Shown here piece by piece: positions 56,215-64,000 of a DNA stretch of 64,000 nt; the first letter of the stretch is position 1; the number at the start of each line of letters is the position of its first letter. The notes beneath the pieces were generated by a model that was given only the letters and a program-made list of their open reading frames with translations, had not been told where the DNA came from and ran no database searches. Source of the stretch: Bosea sp. OAE506 (GTDB lineage: Bacteria; Pseudomonadota; Alphaproteobacteria; Rhizobiales; Beijerinckiaceae); contig NZ_JBEPOB010000001.1 in NCBI RefSeq assembly GCF_040546595.1, forward strand, positions 4,837,001-4,901,000. Direction: 5' to 3'. A program made the translations under genes and the position numbers.

Positions 56215-57804
56215 TCAGCGCACGAACTTCAGGTCGAGACCCTTGTAGAGCCCGCAACCATAGATGTTGTGGGCCTTGAAAGGAGCCAACCTCGCCGAGG
56301 CCGCGATCTTCATCGGCTCGTGATAGAGCGGCAGCCAGACGGCGGCCTCATGCACCTTTTTCAGCACCTCGCCATAGGCGGCGGCGCGATCGGCATCGTT
56401 CAGCGCGGTCATGCCCTTGGAGAGCAGCGCGTCGGTCTGCTCGTCCTTCCAGTTCATCCGGTTGGGTGTCGGGGCGTTGGCGGACGGGAAATACAGGTTC
56501 AGCGCGTCGCCCGCCGAGATGTAGGGGAAGCTCATCCCGAACATGTCGAACTCCTGCGTCGCCATCTTGCCCCAGGCGATGGTGGCATCGAAGAGCTGGA
56601 CCTTGAGGTCGACGCCGATCTTGCGCAGATCACCCTGGATCGCCTCCATCAGCTTCTGCCATGTCGAGCCGGTGAAGCCGTAGACGACGGGGGCGAGCTT
56701 CTTGCCGTCCTTGGCGCGGATGCCGTCGGCACCCTTCACCCAGCCGGCGGCATCGAGGATCTTGTTGGCCTCGGCGACATTGGTGGTGATCGGCGTGACG
56801 CCCTTGTTCCAGTCCAGCGCCTCGGTCGAGATATAGGTATAGGCCGGCTCGACCTCGCCGAAATAGAGGTTCTCGGCGATCGCCTTCTGGTCCACGGCCA
56901 TCACCATGGCGCGGCGAACCGCCGGGTCGCTGACGCCGTCCTTGTCGATCTTGAAGCCGACGAAATAGGTCCAGAAGGCTTCCTTGGAGTCGACCAGCTT
57001 GAGATTGCGGTTGGCGCGAATCTGCGAAAGGCCCGAATAGGGCACGTATTGCGTGACCTGGCTCTGGCCGGTCATGACGGCGGCGAGGCGGGTGTTCTCC
57101 TCGGGCACGATGCGCCAGACGATTTCCTCGATCTGGGCGGCGCCCTTGTTCTCATAGATCGGCGGGCCCCACTTGTAGGCGGCGTGCTTCTTCAGGCGGA
57201 ACTCGTTGCGCGGCTTCCAGTCACCCCAGCAATAGGGTCCGGTGCCGTTGAAGCCCTTGACGCCGAAATCGGCGCCAAGTGCCTCGACATTCGCCTTGTC
57301 CATGATGACGGCGAAGCTCTGGGTGAGCTGGTAGAGCAGTTCCGAGAAGGGCGCGGTCAGCTTGTACTCGACTGTGGTGTCGTCGACCGCGACGATGTCG
57401 TCGACCTTGCCGGCGCGCCAGCGCACCGGCGAGCGGGTCGCCGGATCGATCCAGCGCTTCATCGAGTAGACGACGTCCTGCGCGGTCATCTTCTTGCCGT
57501 CGCAGAAGGAGACGTCGTTGCGCAGCTTGAAGGTGTAGGTCTTGCCGTCGGGCGACATCGACCAGGAGGTGGCGAGGCCGGGCTTGATCGTCGACATGTC
57601 GTGGTCGAGCGAGACCAGCGTGTCGGCCATCATGAAGATGACCTCGGAGGCGGCGCGCGCCGTCGAGCGGTGCGGGTCGTAGCGGTCGCTGTCGACCTCG
57701 CGGACGATGGTGAGGCTGTTGTTGGAGCCCTGCGCCAGGGCTGGTCCTGCGAGGGTAGCCAGGCCCAGCAGGGCACCGGCAGCGATGGATCTCAGATGCG
57801 TCAC
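56215..57804 (-). CDS. Peptide/opine-type ABC transporter substrate-binding protein (family 5)
   Basis: 529-residue periplasmic binding protein. A signal peptide (THLRSIAAGALLGLATLAGP, cleavage near ALAQG) precedes the SBP_bac_5 fold with YTFKLRNDVSFCDGKKMTAQDVVYSMKRW. The start is GTG 57804 with GGGGAG eight bases upstream. It lies downstream of its two permease genes, an unusual order for this family, and before the amidohydrolase. No ATPase genes adjoin, so the system must borrow ATPases from elsewhere. Confidence 0.9.
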   Translation of the reverse strand: MTHLRSIAAGALLGLATLAGPALAQGSNNSLTIVREVDSDRYDPHRSTARAASEVIFMMADTLVSLDHDMSTIKPGLATSWSMSPDGKTYTFKLRNDVSFCDGKKMTAQDVVYSMKRWIDPATRSPVRWRAGKVDDIVAVDDTTVEYKLTAPFSELLYQLTQSFAVIMDKANVEALGADFGVKGFNGTGPYCWGDWKPRNEFRLKKHAAYKWGPPIYENKGAAQIEEIVWRIVPEENTRLAAVMTGQSQVTQYVPYSGLSQIRANRNLKLVDSKEAFWTYFVGFKIDKDGVSDPAVRRAMVMAVDQKAIAENLYFGEVEPAYTYISTEALDWNKGVTPITTNVAEANKILDAAGWVKGADGIRAKDGKKLAPVVYGFTGSTWQKLMEAIQGDLRKIGVDLKVQLFDATIAWGKMATQEFDMFGMSFPYISAGDALNLYFPSANAPTPNRMNWKDEQTDALLSKGMTALNDADRAAAYGEVLKKVHEAAVWLPLYHEPMKIAASARLAPFKAHNIYGCGLYKGLDLKFVR

Positions 57805-57850
57805 GATCGTTCTCCCCTCTTGTTGTCGAAACGAATGGCGGCGCGCCGCC

Positions 57851-58738
57851 TCACTGGTTGCGCATGCGCGGGTCGAGCAGGTCACGCAGGGCGTCGCCCA
57901 GCAGGTTCACGCAGAGCACGATGGCGATGATCACGAGGCTTGGCAAAAGCGAGATATGCGGCGCGAAGAACAGCGCGTCGCGGCCGAGCGAGGCCATCAT
58001 GCCGAGTTCCGCCTCGGGCGGGCGCACGCCGAGCCCGAGGAAGGAGAGCGCCGCGCCGATCAGGATGATCTGGCCGAAGCGCAGCGTCATGAAGACGAAG
58101 ACCGGCGACAGGCAGTTCAGCGCAAGGTAGCGCCAGATCAGGGTGCGGTCCGGCAGGCCCATGGCGCGGCCGGCCTCCATATAGTCCTGCCCCATGATGA
58201 CGATGGCCGCGCTGCGGGTGATGCGGGCGACATCGGGGATGGTCGCGATCGAGAGCGCGATCACGATGGCGGTCAAACCGGGGCCGACGACGGCGGCCAG
58301 CGCCAGCCCGAGCAGGATCGCCGGGAAGGACAGGAGGATGTCGGCGGCGCGCATGATGTATGGGTCGAGCCGGCGGTAATAGACGCCGAGCAGGGCGACG
58401 AGCGCACCCAGGCCACCGCCGATGATGATCGAGGCCAGGCCCATCACCAGCGTCAGCCGCGTTCCGTAGAGCAGGCGCGAGAGCATGTCGCGGCCCTGCC
58501 CGTCCGTGCCGAGCCAATGCTGCGGCAGCGAGCCCTCGCTCCAGCGCGGCGGGATGAAGGGGCGGCGGGTGGTGTTGTAGGGGTCGAAGGGGGCGAGCCA
58601 TGGCGCAAACAGAGCGGCCAGGATGATCAGCAGCAGCACGAGCGCCGCCAGCAAAGCGAGCTTGTCGCGCAGGATGCGGCGGCCGAAGGCCTTGAGCGGC
58701 CGGCTCGCGACAGGGGCGGTGACGGCGACGTCAGCCAT
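57851..58738 (-). CDS. Peptide-type ABC transporter permease (DppC-like)
   Basis: 295-residue inner-membrane permease with six predicted helices. The first is LALLAALVLLLIILAALFAPW, and the coupling segment is EAGRAMGLPDRTLIWRYLALN. C-terminal GDALRDLLDPRMR is typical. It starts at 58738 and overlaps the DppB-like gene by eight bases. It works with that permease and the binding protein encoded next. Confidence 0.9.
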   Translation of the reverse strand: MADVAVTAPVASRPLKAFGRRILRDKLALLAALVLLLIILAALFAPWLAPFDPYNTTRRPFIPPRWSEGSLPQHWLGTDGQGRDMLSRLLYGTRLTLVMGLASIIIGGGLGALVALLGVYYRRLDPYIMRAADILLSFPAILLGLALAAVVGPGLTAIVIALSIATIPDVARITRSAAIVIMGQDYMEAGRAMGLPDRTLIWRYLALNCLSPVFVFMTLRFGQIILIGAALSFLGLGVRPPEAELGMMASLGRDALFFAPHISLLPSLVIIAIVLCVNLLGDALRDLLDPRMRNQ

Positions 58739-59675
58739 GTTTTTCGACCCGCGGATCGAGCACGGCGTAGAGCATGTCGACAATGAGATTGATGATGAGG
58801 AAGGCCAGTGCCAGCACGAGGATCGCGCCCTGCGCCAGCGGGAAATCGCTCGCCAGGATCGCGCCCACCGCGAGCCGGCCGACGCCGGGCCAGGAGTAGA
58901 TCGTCTCGGTGACGACGGCGCCGCCCAGCAGATAGCCGGCCTGCAGGCCGATCAGCGTCACCACCGGGATGAGCGCGTTGCGCAGCACATGGCGCAGCAC
59001 CACGGCGCGCTCGGACAGGCCCTTGGCCCGGGCGGTGCGGACATGGTCGGCGCTCAGCACCTCGAGCGCGGCGGTGCGCGTCATCCGAGCGATCGGCCCG
59101 ATGAAGACGAGGCCGAGCGTCAGCGCCGGCAGCGCGATGGCGGCGAGACCGTCGAGGCTCCAGAGCGGCCCGCCGCGCCCGATGAACGGCAGGAGCCCCC
59201 AGTGGTAGCCGATATACTGCATCAGGATCAGGCCGATGAAGAACACCGGGGTCGAGACGCCAGCGACCGAGATCGCGATCACGACCCGGTCGAGCAGGCG
59301 GCCGCGATAGACCGCCGCGATGGTGCCGAGCGCGATGCCGAGCGGCACGGCCCAGACCAGGCAGGCGAACATCAGTTCGGCGGTGGGGCCGATCGCCTCG
59401 CCGAGTTCGGCGATGACGCTGGTGTTGGAGATCAGCGAGACGCCGAGATCGCCCTGCAGGACGCGGGCGAGATAGATGCCGAACTGCACGATGACCGGCC
59501 GGTCGAGGCCGAGATCCTTGCGGATCTGCTCGACCAGTTCGGGGCTCGCGGTCGGGCCCGCGACGATGGCGGCGGGGTCGGCCGGGACCAGTTGCAGCAG
59601 CAGGAAGCCGAACAGCAGCACGCCGAGCAGCACCGGCACCGACATGGCGACGCGCTGGGCGATGTGGTTCAGCAT
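58731..59675 (-). CDS. Peptide-type ABC transporter permease (DppB-like)
   Basis: 314-residue permease. The first helix is AMSVPVLLGVLLFGFLLLQLVP, and the coupling segment is RTARAKGLSERAVVLRHVLRNALIP, followed by the end MLYAVLDPRVEKHG. I chose ATG 59675; the longer in-frame reading begins in a repeat element. It lies between the YtcJ-like amidohydrolase (separated by the repeat) and the DppC-like permease. Confidence 0.9.
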   Translation of the reverse strand: MLNHIAQRVAMSVPVLLGVLLFGFLLLQLVPADPAAIVAGPTASPELVEQIRKDLGLDRPVIVQFGIYLARVLQGDLGVSLISNTSVIAELGEAIGPTAELMFACLVWAVPLGIALGTIAAVYRGRLLDRVVIAISVAGVSTPVFFIGLILMQYIGYHWGLLPFIGRGGPLWSLDGLAAIALPALTLGLVFIGPIARMTRTAALEVLSADHVRTARAKGLSERAVVLRHVLRNALIPVVTLIGLQAGYLLGGAVVTETIYSWPGVGRLAVGAILASDFPLAQGAILVLALAFLIINLIVDMLYAVLDPRVEKHG

Positions 59676-59689
59676 GGGCGAGCAGTCAT

Positions 59690-59775
59690 CGTCATGGCGA
59701 GGAGGCGAAGCCGACGACGCCATCCAGCGCACGCGCGACGCCCTTCTGGATTGCTTCGCTGCGCTCGCAATGACG
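59690..59775. repeat. Family B inverted-repeat element, copy 3
   Basis: Starts CGTCATGGCGAGGAGGCG and ends with the same TTGCTTCGCTGCGCTCGCAA arm as copy 1. The left arm has diverged (GGCGAGGAGGCGAAGCC), so the outer pairing is imperfect. It lies between the YtcJ-like amidohydrolase gene and the DppB-like permease gene. Confidence 0.8.
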
Positions 59776-59793
59776 ACAAAGCTCTCAACACCA

Positions 59794-61419
59794 TCACGCT
59801 CCCGCCTCGTACACGATCTTGCCTGCGATGATCGTCATGTCGCAGCGGGTCTCGTGCAATAGCTGTTCCGGCGTCGCGCTGGACAGATCGCGCGAGAAGA
59901 TTGCGACATCGCCCGCCATGCCCGGCAGCAGGCGGCCGCGACTGTCCTCGCAGCGGTTCACATAGGCGCCGAACTCTGTGTAGGCGGAGATGACCTCGTC
60001 GATCGTCAGGGTCTGGTCCGGCGAGATGACGGTGCCGCGCGCCGTCTTGCGGGTCAGCATCGTGTAGATGTTGGGCCAGATATTCGCGTCGCAGACCGGT
60101 GCGTCCGAGGAGGCGGCGGGCTTCAGACCGGCTTCGATCCAGTCCCGCATCGGATAGCAGGCCTCGACTCGGTCGGCTTCCAGCACCGAGAGATAGAGAT
60201 CGCCGAAATCATAGATGAAGACCGGCTGCGGCACGGGCTCGATGCCGAGCCGGACCATGCGGGCGATCTGCTCCTTCGAGTTGAAGCCGCAATGCTCGAT
60301 GCGGTGGCGGCGGTCGGCATCGGGGTGATCGTTCAGGCCGTTTTCCATCGCGTTCAGCGTCTGCTCGATGGCGGCATCGCCAATCGCGTGGACGGCGAGC
60401 TGATAGCCCTTGGCGTGGTAGTCGCGCGTCAGAGCGTCCATCTCGGCGTCGGTGAGGCAGAAGATGCCCTTGGTCTCGGGCTCGCCGAGATAGGGCAGGC
60501 TCATCGCCGCCGTGCGGCCGCCGGCCGAGCCGTCGGTGAAGATCTTGACCGGGCCGACGCTGAGCCAGTCGTCGCCCGCCCCCGTCACCAGCCCGTCGGC
60601 GAAGCACTGCTCGACGATGCCGTTATGCCCGCCGAGCAGGCACATATTGGTCCGCACCGGCAGGCGGCCGGTGCGCTGCGCCGTGCGATAAGCCGCGACC
60701 TCGCGGTAGCGCGAGCGCATGCCCACCGCCGCGTCCATCACAGAGGTGATGCCGAAGGAGTTGCAGTAGCGCCCGGCCCGCTCGATCGCGGCGACGAGTT
60801 CCTCGTCGGTCGGATCGGGGATGACCTTCTTGACGGCGTCGCGGCCGTTCTCGGCCATCAGCCCGGTCAGCACGCCATTGACCTGCTCGATCGCGCCGCC
60901 GGCGGGAACGGGGGTCTTCTCGTCGACGCCGGCGAGTTTCAGCGCCAGCGAATTGGCGACGGAGAGATGGCCGCAGGCGCGCACGATGTAGACGGGGTTG
61001 TTCGGCGCGGCGCGGTCCAGCTCCGTGCGGTGCGGATGGCGCTTCACGTCCAGTTCGAAATGGTCGTAGCCGCGTGCCAGGATCCATTCGCCGGGCTTCG
61101 CCTTGGCCGCCGCCTGCGCGATCATCTCCAGCAACCCGTCCAGCGTGCGCACGAAGCGCGGCCGGATGTCGAGCTCCTTCATCGTCAGCCCGAGCGGCAG
61201 CAGATGCAGATGCGCCTCGTAGAGGCCCGGCGTCGCCATGCGGCCGGCGAGGTCGATCACCTTCGTGCCGGGGCCGATCAGCGGCGCCATGTCGGCAGGC
61301 GTACCGGTCGCCAGAACCTTGCCCGCCCAGAGCGCGACAGCCGAGGCGTAGCCCTCCTTCAGCCCGAGATAAACCGGACCGTTCTGGAGAATAAGATCCG
61401 CGTACGGCAGGCTAGGCAT
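59794..61419 (-). CDS. YtcJ-type amidohydrolase
   Basis: 541-residue metal-dependent hydrolase of the amidohydrolase_3/YtcJ group. The metal motif is GLYEAHLHLLPLG. VHAIGDAAIEQTLNA, RIEHCGF and SSDAPVCDANIW follow. The start is taken at ATG 61419 with AGGA nine bases upstream; in-frame starts further upstream at 61443 are possible. It appears first in the cluster with the ABC permeases, binding protein and the TRZ/ATZ-type amidohydrolase. The substrate is unknown; the group includes enzymes acting on amides, carbamates and exoenzyme-like substrates. Confidence 0.86.
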   Translation of the reverse strand: MPSLPYADLILQNGPVYLGLKEGYASAVALWAGKVLATGTPADMAPLIGPGTKVIDLAGRMATPGLYEAHLHLLPLGLTMKELDIRPRFVRTLDGLLEMIAQAAAKAKPGEWILARGYDHFELDVKRHPHRTELDRAAPNNPVYIVRACGHLSVANSLALKLAGVDEKTPVPAGGAIEQVNGVLTGLMAENGRDAVKKVIPDPTDEELVAAIERAGRYCNSFGITSVMDAAVGMRSRYREVAAYRTAQRTGRLPVRTNMCLLGGHNGIVEQCFADGLVTGAGDDWLSVGPVKIFTDGSAGGRTAAMSLPYLGEPETKGIFCLTDAEMDALTRDYHAKGYQLAVHAIGDAAIEQTLNAMENGLNDHPDADRRHRIEHCGFNSKEQIARMVRLGIEPVPQPVFIYDFGDLYLSVLEADRVEACYPMRDWIEAGLKPAASSDAPVCDANIWPNIYTMLTRKTARGTVISPDQTLTIDEVISAYTEFGAYVNRCEDSRGRLLPGMAGDVAIFSRDLSSATPEQLLHETRCDMTIIAGKIVYEAGA

Positions 61420-61544
61420 GGAATTAGTTCCTCCGGGAACCAATTCATGGCATCAAAAAAATCCCCGGGCAATCGGAGCGCGCGCAGCAAAATGCGCCAT
61501 GGTGGCGATGAAGAGATGAGCAGTCGGCATTGCCTGTCCGCCTC

Positions 61545-62015
61545 TTAGACATCACGGCGATCCGCATCGATTACCGTGTAGGTTGCGCCTTTGGCAGGCG
61601 CGCTCTTCCGCGTAACCTCGTCTGCGACCGCCTTGGCGAACCAAGCGCCTGTTCCGAACACAATCCAGAGCGGGACACCTACAGCTGTACCAAGAGCGGC
61701 GACGCCGGCGGCCTTGCCGCCGAACACGGCGGCACTCACCGCTGCGACGCTCACGAACGCCTTAGCCGGCCCCGAGCGGGTATCCCAACCCGCTCGTTTG
61801 ATCTGCTTTGCCACCGTTTTGAGCGCTGGCCAGATCACTTCGCTCGCCCGCGTGGCCCTCATCGCCTCTTTGGCTTTCTGCCAACGCGGGGCCGGTGAAT
61901 TCGCTATGATAAGGAGTTGGTCAGCCCATGCCTTGAGCGCGAGATGGTGCTCGGGCGGAACAGCATCGACGACTGCAACAGCAAAGCGTTTGTCGCGGCT
62001 CTGATCATCTGTCAC
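61545..62015 (-). CDS. Hypothetical protein beside tRNA-Thr
   Basis: 156 residues from a GTG at 62015 (GAGGA seven bases upstream), opening TDDQSRDKRFAVAVVDAVPP. The middle is helical and basic (WPALKTVAKQIKRAG), and the C-terminal half has two hydrophobic stretches (VSVAAVSAAVFGGKAAGVAAL and the following PLWIVFGTGAWFA) that suggest membrane association. No family was recognised. The surrounding DNA is lower in GC than neighbours, and the gene lies just beyond the 3' end of a tRNA, so it may be the remnant of an integrated element. The start is uncertain. Confidence 0.5.
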   Translation of the reverse strand: MTDDQSRDKRFAVAVVDAVPPEHHLALKAWADQLLIIANSPAPRWQKAKEAMRATRASEVIWPALKTVAKQIKRAGWDTRSGPAKAFVSVAAVSAAVFGGKAAGVAALGTAVGVPLWIVFGTGAWFAKAVADEVTRKSAPAKGATYTVIDADRRDV

Positions 62016-62240
62016 CAGCCGGTCCTCAAATCTCTGCGTCGCGGGGATGCTCGGCCAAGTAGCTTTAGTAGAGACTAGCCAAATCCCAATAGCAAACGTC
62101 GGCAGGGGGAACTTTTTGCCAATGGCTCCTGCGCTCTGTCTGGCGCAGACGAAGAGAAAACCGGCAATTTCAGACCGACAGGCGGATAGGCCACTGCACT
62201 TGGCCCAACGCGCGAGTATTCCGACAATAACGGGGGAAAA

Positions 62241-62316
62241 TGGTGCCGCTTGAGGGATTCGAACCCCCGACCCCCTCATTACGAATGAGGTGCTCTACCA
62301 GCTGAGCTAAAGCGGC
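62241..62316 (-). tRNA. tRNA-Thr (CGT anticodon)
   Basis: The cloverleaf reads on the minus strand: acceptor arms GCCGCTT (62316-62310) and AAGCGGC, D-arm AGCTCAGCTGGTAGAGC, an anticodon stem CTCAT/ATGAG around TTCGTAA (anticodon CGT), a T-arm with GGTTCGAATCC, and an encoded CCA. Length is 76 bases including CCA. The DNA 3' of the gene (below 62241) is AT-richer and holds an orphan gene, as often seen at tRNA integration sites. Confidence 0.95.
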
Positions 62317-62444
62317 GACGCGGGAGCCTCTACCAGCCCGGCCGATTCTTGGCAAGGCGATGGCGTGGGGCTCGGGCCGGAAACTCCGGCTTTTTCGTCC
62401 GCCCCCTGCTTCGTCCGTCCGCCTCCGCGTCCGTCCGGCCTTGT

Positions 62445-63392
62445 TCAGTCCTTGCGCAGCTTTTCCGTCTCGGGCTTCTCCTGGCCGAGCGCGACGATGC
62501 CGCGGCGGATGGCGCGGGTGCGGGTAAAGTGCTTGTGCAGCGTGTCGCCGTCGCCGAAGCGGATGGCGCGGGTCAGCACCGCCAGATCCTCGCTGAAGCG
62601 GCCCAGCATCTCCAGCACCGCATCCTTGTTGTGCAGGAAGACGTCGCGCCACATCGTCGGGTCGGAGGCCGCGATGCGGGTGAAGTCGCGGAAGCCGCCG
62701 GCGGAAAACTTGATCACCTCCGACTGCGTCACCGCCGCCAGATCCTCCGCCGTGCCGACGATGTTGTAGGCGATCAGATGCGGCAGATGGCTGGTGACGG
62801 CGAGCACGAGGTCATGATGGCTCGCGGTCATCACCTCGACGATCGCGCCCATGCCCTCCCAGAACTGGCGGGTGGCGGCGATGGCGGCCGGATCGGCGTC
62901 GTCCGCCGGGGTCAGGATGCACCAGCGGTTGAGGAAGAGGCTGGAGAAACCGGCGTCGGGGCCGGAATTCTCAGTGCCCGCCACCGGGTGCGCCGGGACG
63001 AAATGCACGCCCTCGGGCAGATGGGGCGTCACCGCATCGACCACGGATTTCTTGACCGAGCCGACATCGGAGAGGATCGCGCCCGGCTTCAGCGCAGATG
63101 CAATCTCGGCCGCGACCGGCCCGCAGGCGCCGACCGGCACGCAGAGGATGATGTGGTCGGCGTCCGCCACGGCAGCCGCCGCGCTGTCGGCGATCTCGTG
63201 GCCGAGGCCGAGTTCGCGGGCCCGCTGCCGCACCTCCGGCTCGCGGTCATAGAGCACGACGCGGCCGGCGAGGTTCAGCGCCTTGGCGGCATGGGCGATC
63301 GAGGAGCCGATCAGCCCGATGCCGATGATCGCGAGCCGCCCGAAGAGCGGTGCCTCACGCCGCGGCGCGAAGCTGTCCTGGGACGGCGCCAT
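62445..63392 (-). CDS. tyrC: Prephenate/arogenate dehydrogenase family protein
   Basis: 315-residue NAD(P)+ oxidoreductase of tyrosine biosynthesis (cyclohexadienyl dehydrogenase type). The Rossmann motif is LAIIGIGLIGSSIAHAAK; later LSDVGSVKKSVVDAV and the active-site HPVAGTENSGPDAG are characteristic. The ATG at 63392 overlaps the hisC stop by one base (TGATG), so the two aminoacid biosynthesis genes are coupled. It is usually found beside an aromatic/histidinol-phosphate aminotransferase, as here. Confidence 0.92.
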   Translation of the reverse strand: MAPSQDSFAPRREAPLFGRLAIIGIGLIGSSIAHAAKALNLAGRVVLYDREPEVRQRARELGLGHEIADSAAAAVADADHIILCVPVGACGPVAAEIASALKPGAILSDVGSVKKSVVDAVTPHLPEGVHFVPAHPVAGTENSGPDAGFSSLFLNRWCILTPADDADPAAIAATRQFWEGMGAIVEVMTASHHDLVLAVTSHLPHLIAYNIVGTAEDLAAVTQSEVIKFSAGGFRDFTRIAASDPTMWRDVFLHNKDAVLEMLGRFSEDLAVLTRAIRFGDGDTLHKHFTRTRAIRRGIVALGQEKPETEKLRKD

Positions 63393-64000
63393 CACGCCGC
63401 CAGGAATTCGCTGAGGGCGGCGACGACGAGGCGGTTCTGCTCCTCGGTGCCGATGGTCATGCGCAGCGCGCCAGGCAGGCCATAAGCGCCGACGCCACGC
63501 AGGATCAGGCCGCGCTGCGTCAGGAAGGCGTCGGCCTCCTTCGCCGTCCGGCCCGGCGTCGCGGGGAAATGGACCAGCACGAAATTGCCGACGGAGGGCG
63601 TGACCGTCAGCCCGAGCTTCTCCAGCTCGGCGGTGGTCCAGGCCAGCCACTTGTCATTGTGCTCGATCGCGGCGGCGACATGGGCCTCGTCGGCGATGGC
63701 GGCCGCACCGGCCTCGATCGCCGCGCCATTGACGTTGAAAGGCCCGCGGATGCGCTCCAGCGCGTCGATGATGTGAGCCGGCCCATACATCCAGCCGATG
63801 CGGAGATTGGCGAGGCCATAGATCTTCGAGAAGGTGCGCGTCATCACGACGTTCTCGCTCTCGGCGACCAGTTCGAGGCCGGAGGCATAGTCGTTGCGGC
63901 GGACATATTCGGCATAGGCCGCGTCCAGCACCAGCAGCACATGCGACGGCAGCCCGGCATGCAGGCGCTTGACCTCGTCGAAGGGGATGTAGGTCCCCGG
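63392..64000 (-). CDS. hisC: Histidinol-phosphate aminotransferase, C-terminal part (truncated by window end)
   Basis: 203 visible codons of a PLP aminotransferase; the N-terminus lies beyond the right edge. The visible part begins [16 protein letters not shown] and contains [15 protein letters not shown], the PLP-lysine region [17 protein letters not shown] (with K in FSKIYGLA) and [16 protein letters not shown]. Coupled to a tyrC-like gene, it may serve as an aromatic aminotransferase (HisC2/AroJ-type) as well as in histidine synthesis. No internal defect is seen. Confidence 0.88.
   Translation of the reverse strand, partial: PGTYIPFDEVKRLHAGLPSHVLLVLDAAYAEYVRRNDYASGLELVAESENVVMTRTFSKIYGLANLRIGWMYGPAHIIDALERIRGPFNVNGAAIEAGAAAIADEAHVAAAIEHNDKWLAWTTAELEKLGLTVTPSVGNFVLVHFPATPGRTAKEADAFLTQRGLILRGVGAYGLPGALRMTIGTEEQNRLVVAALSEFLAA

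Noticed and set aside
62016..62279. Extension of the hypothetical gene through the tRNA
   Set aside because: The first residues (GSGVRIPQAA) are translation of the tRNA T-arm, a frequent annotation artefact.

Overview
The window is high-GC DNA packed with catabolic and transport genes. It looks like a free-living, soil or plant-associated alphaproteobacterium of the Hyphomicrobiales, possibly Bosea or a close relative. This rests on the Entner-Doudoroff genes, many ABC and TRAP uptake systems, an intracellular PHA depolymerase of the alphaproteobacterial type, pobA, a HutF/HutG-type histidine pathway, and GGAAC-N16/17-CGTT promoters of the alphaproteobacterial general stress sigma factor EcfG. 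The genus is a guess from overall gene style and was not tested by any search.

Layout. 180-4045 (+): four catabolic genes (PLP-dependent dehydratase, cupin, M20 amidohydrolase, LhgO-like FAD oxidoreductase). 4168-7043 (-): zwf-pgl-eda, the oxidative entry to the Entner-Doudoroff pathway. 7168-12569 (-): a complete peptide-type ABC importer. 12817-19625 (+): a three-gene operon coding for a transglutaminase/DUF2126 putative amidoligase fusion, a circularly permuted ATP-grasp/alpha-E fusion and a second transglutaminase. It is divergent from the importer and is the best candidate here for a poorly described system. 19731-25708: pobA, an HxlR/quinone-oxidoreductase divergent pair, a BMP-family binding protein, an aldehyde dehydrogenase and a GST. 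25883-31685: PHA depolymerase followed by an envelope/stress block (50-residue membrane protein, PNPOx-like protein, PAP2 phosphatase, lipid kinase, third transglutaminase-like protein, PRC-barrel protein, glycine-rich lipoprotein) with two diverging EcfG-type promoters.

31762-39326: a complete histidine utilisation locus, hutC-hutF (-) divergent from hutI-hutH-hutG-hutU (+), with two AT-rich palindromic operators between the arms. 39335-44494 (-): a TRAP transporter with an old-yellow-enzyme reductase downstream and an FCD-type GntR regulator upstream. 44681-49136: an SsuABC/TauABC-like ABC importer divergent from a ThDP-dependent acetolactate synthase-like enzyme. Their shared intergenic region carries a near copy of a hut operator. 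49266-52705: a histone-deacetylase-like amidohydrolase and a membrane GGDEF/EAL protein. 52781-54561: an acyl-CoA dehydrogenase and its TetR regulator with a clear palindromic operator. 54668-61419 (-): a second peptide/opine-type ABC system interleaved with two amidohydrolases. 61545-62316: an orphan low-GC hypothetical gene beside tRNA-Thr(CGT). 62445-64000 (-): tyrC-like dehydrogenase and hisC, the latter cut by the window end.

Two families of short inverted-repeat elements (five copies of one, three of the other) lie between genes. None is in an apparent promoter. Each is either inside an operon, often just after a transporter binding-protein gene, or between convergent genes. This suggests a role in mRNA 3'-end protection or tuning of expression within operons.
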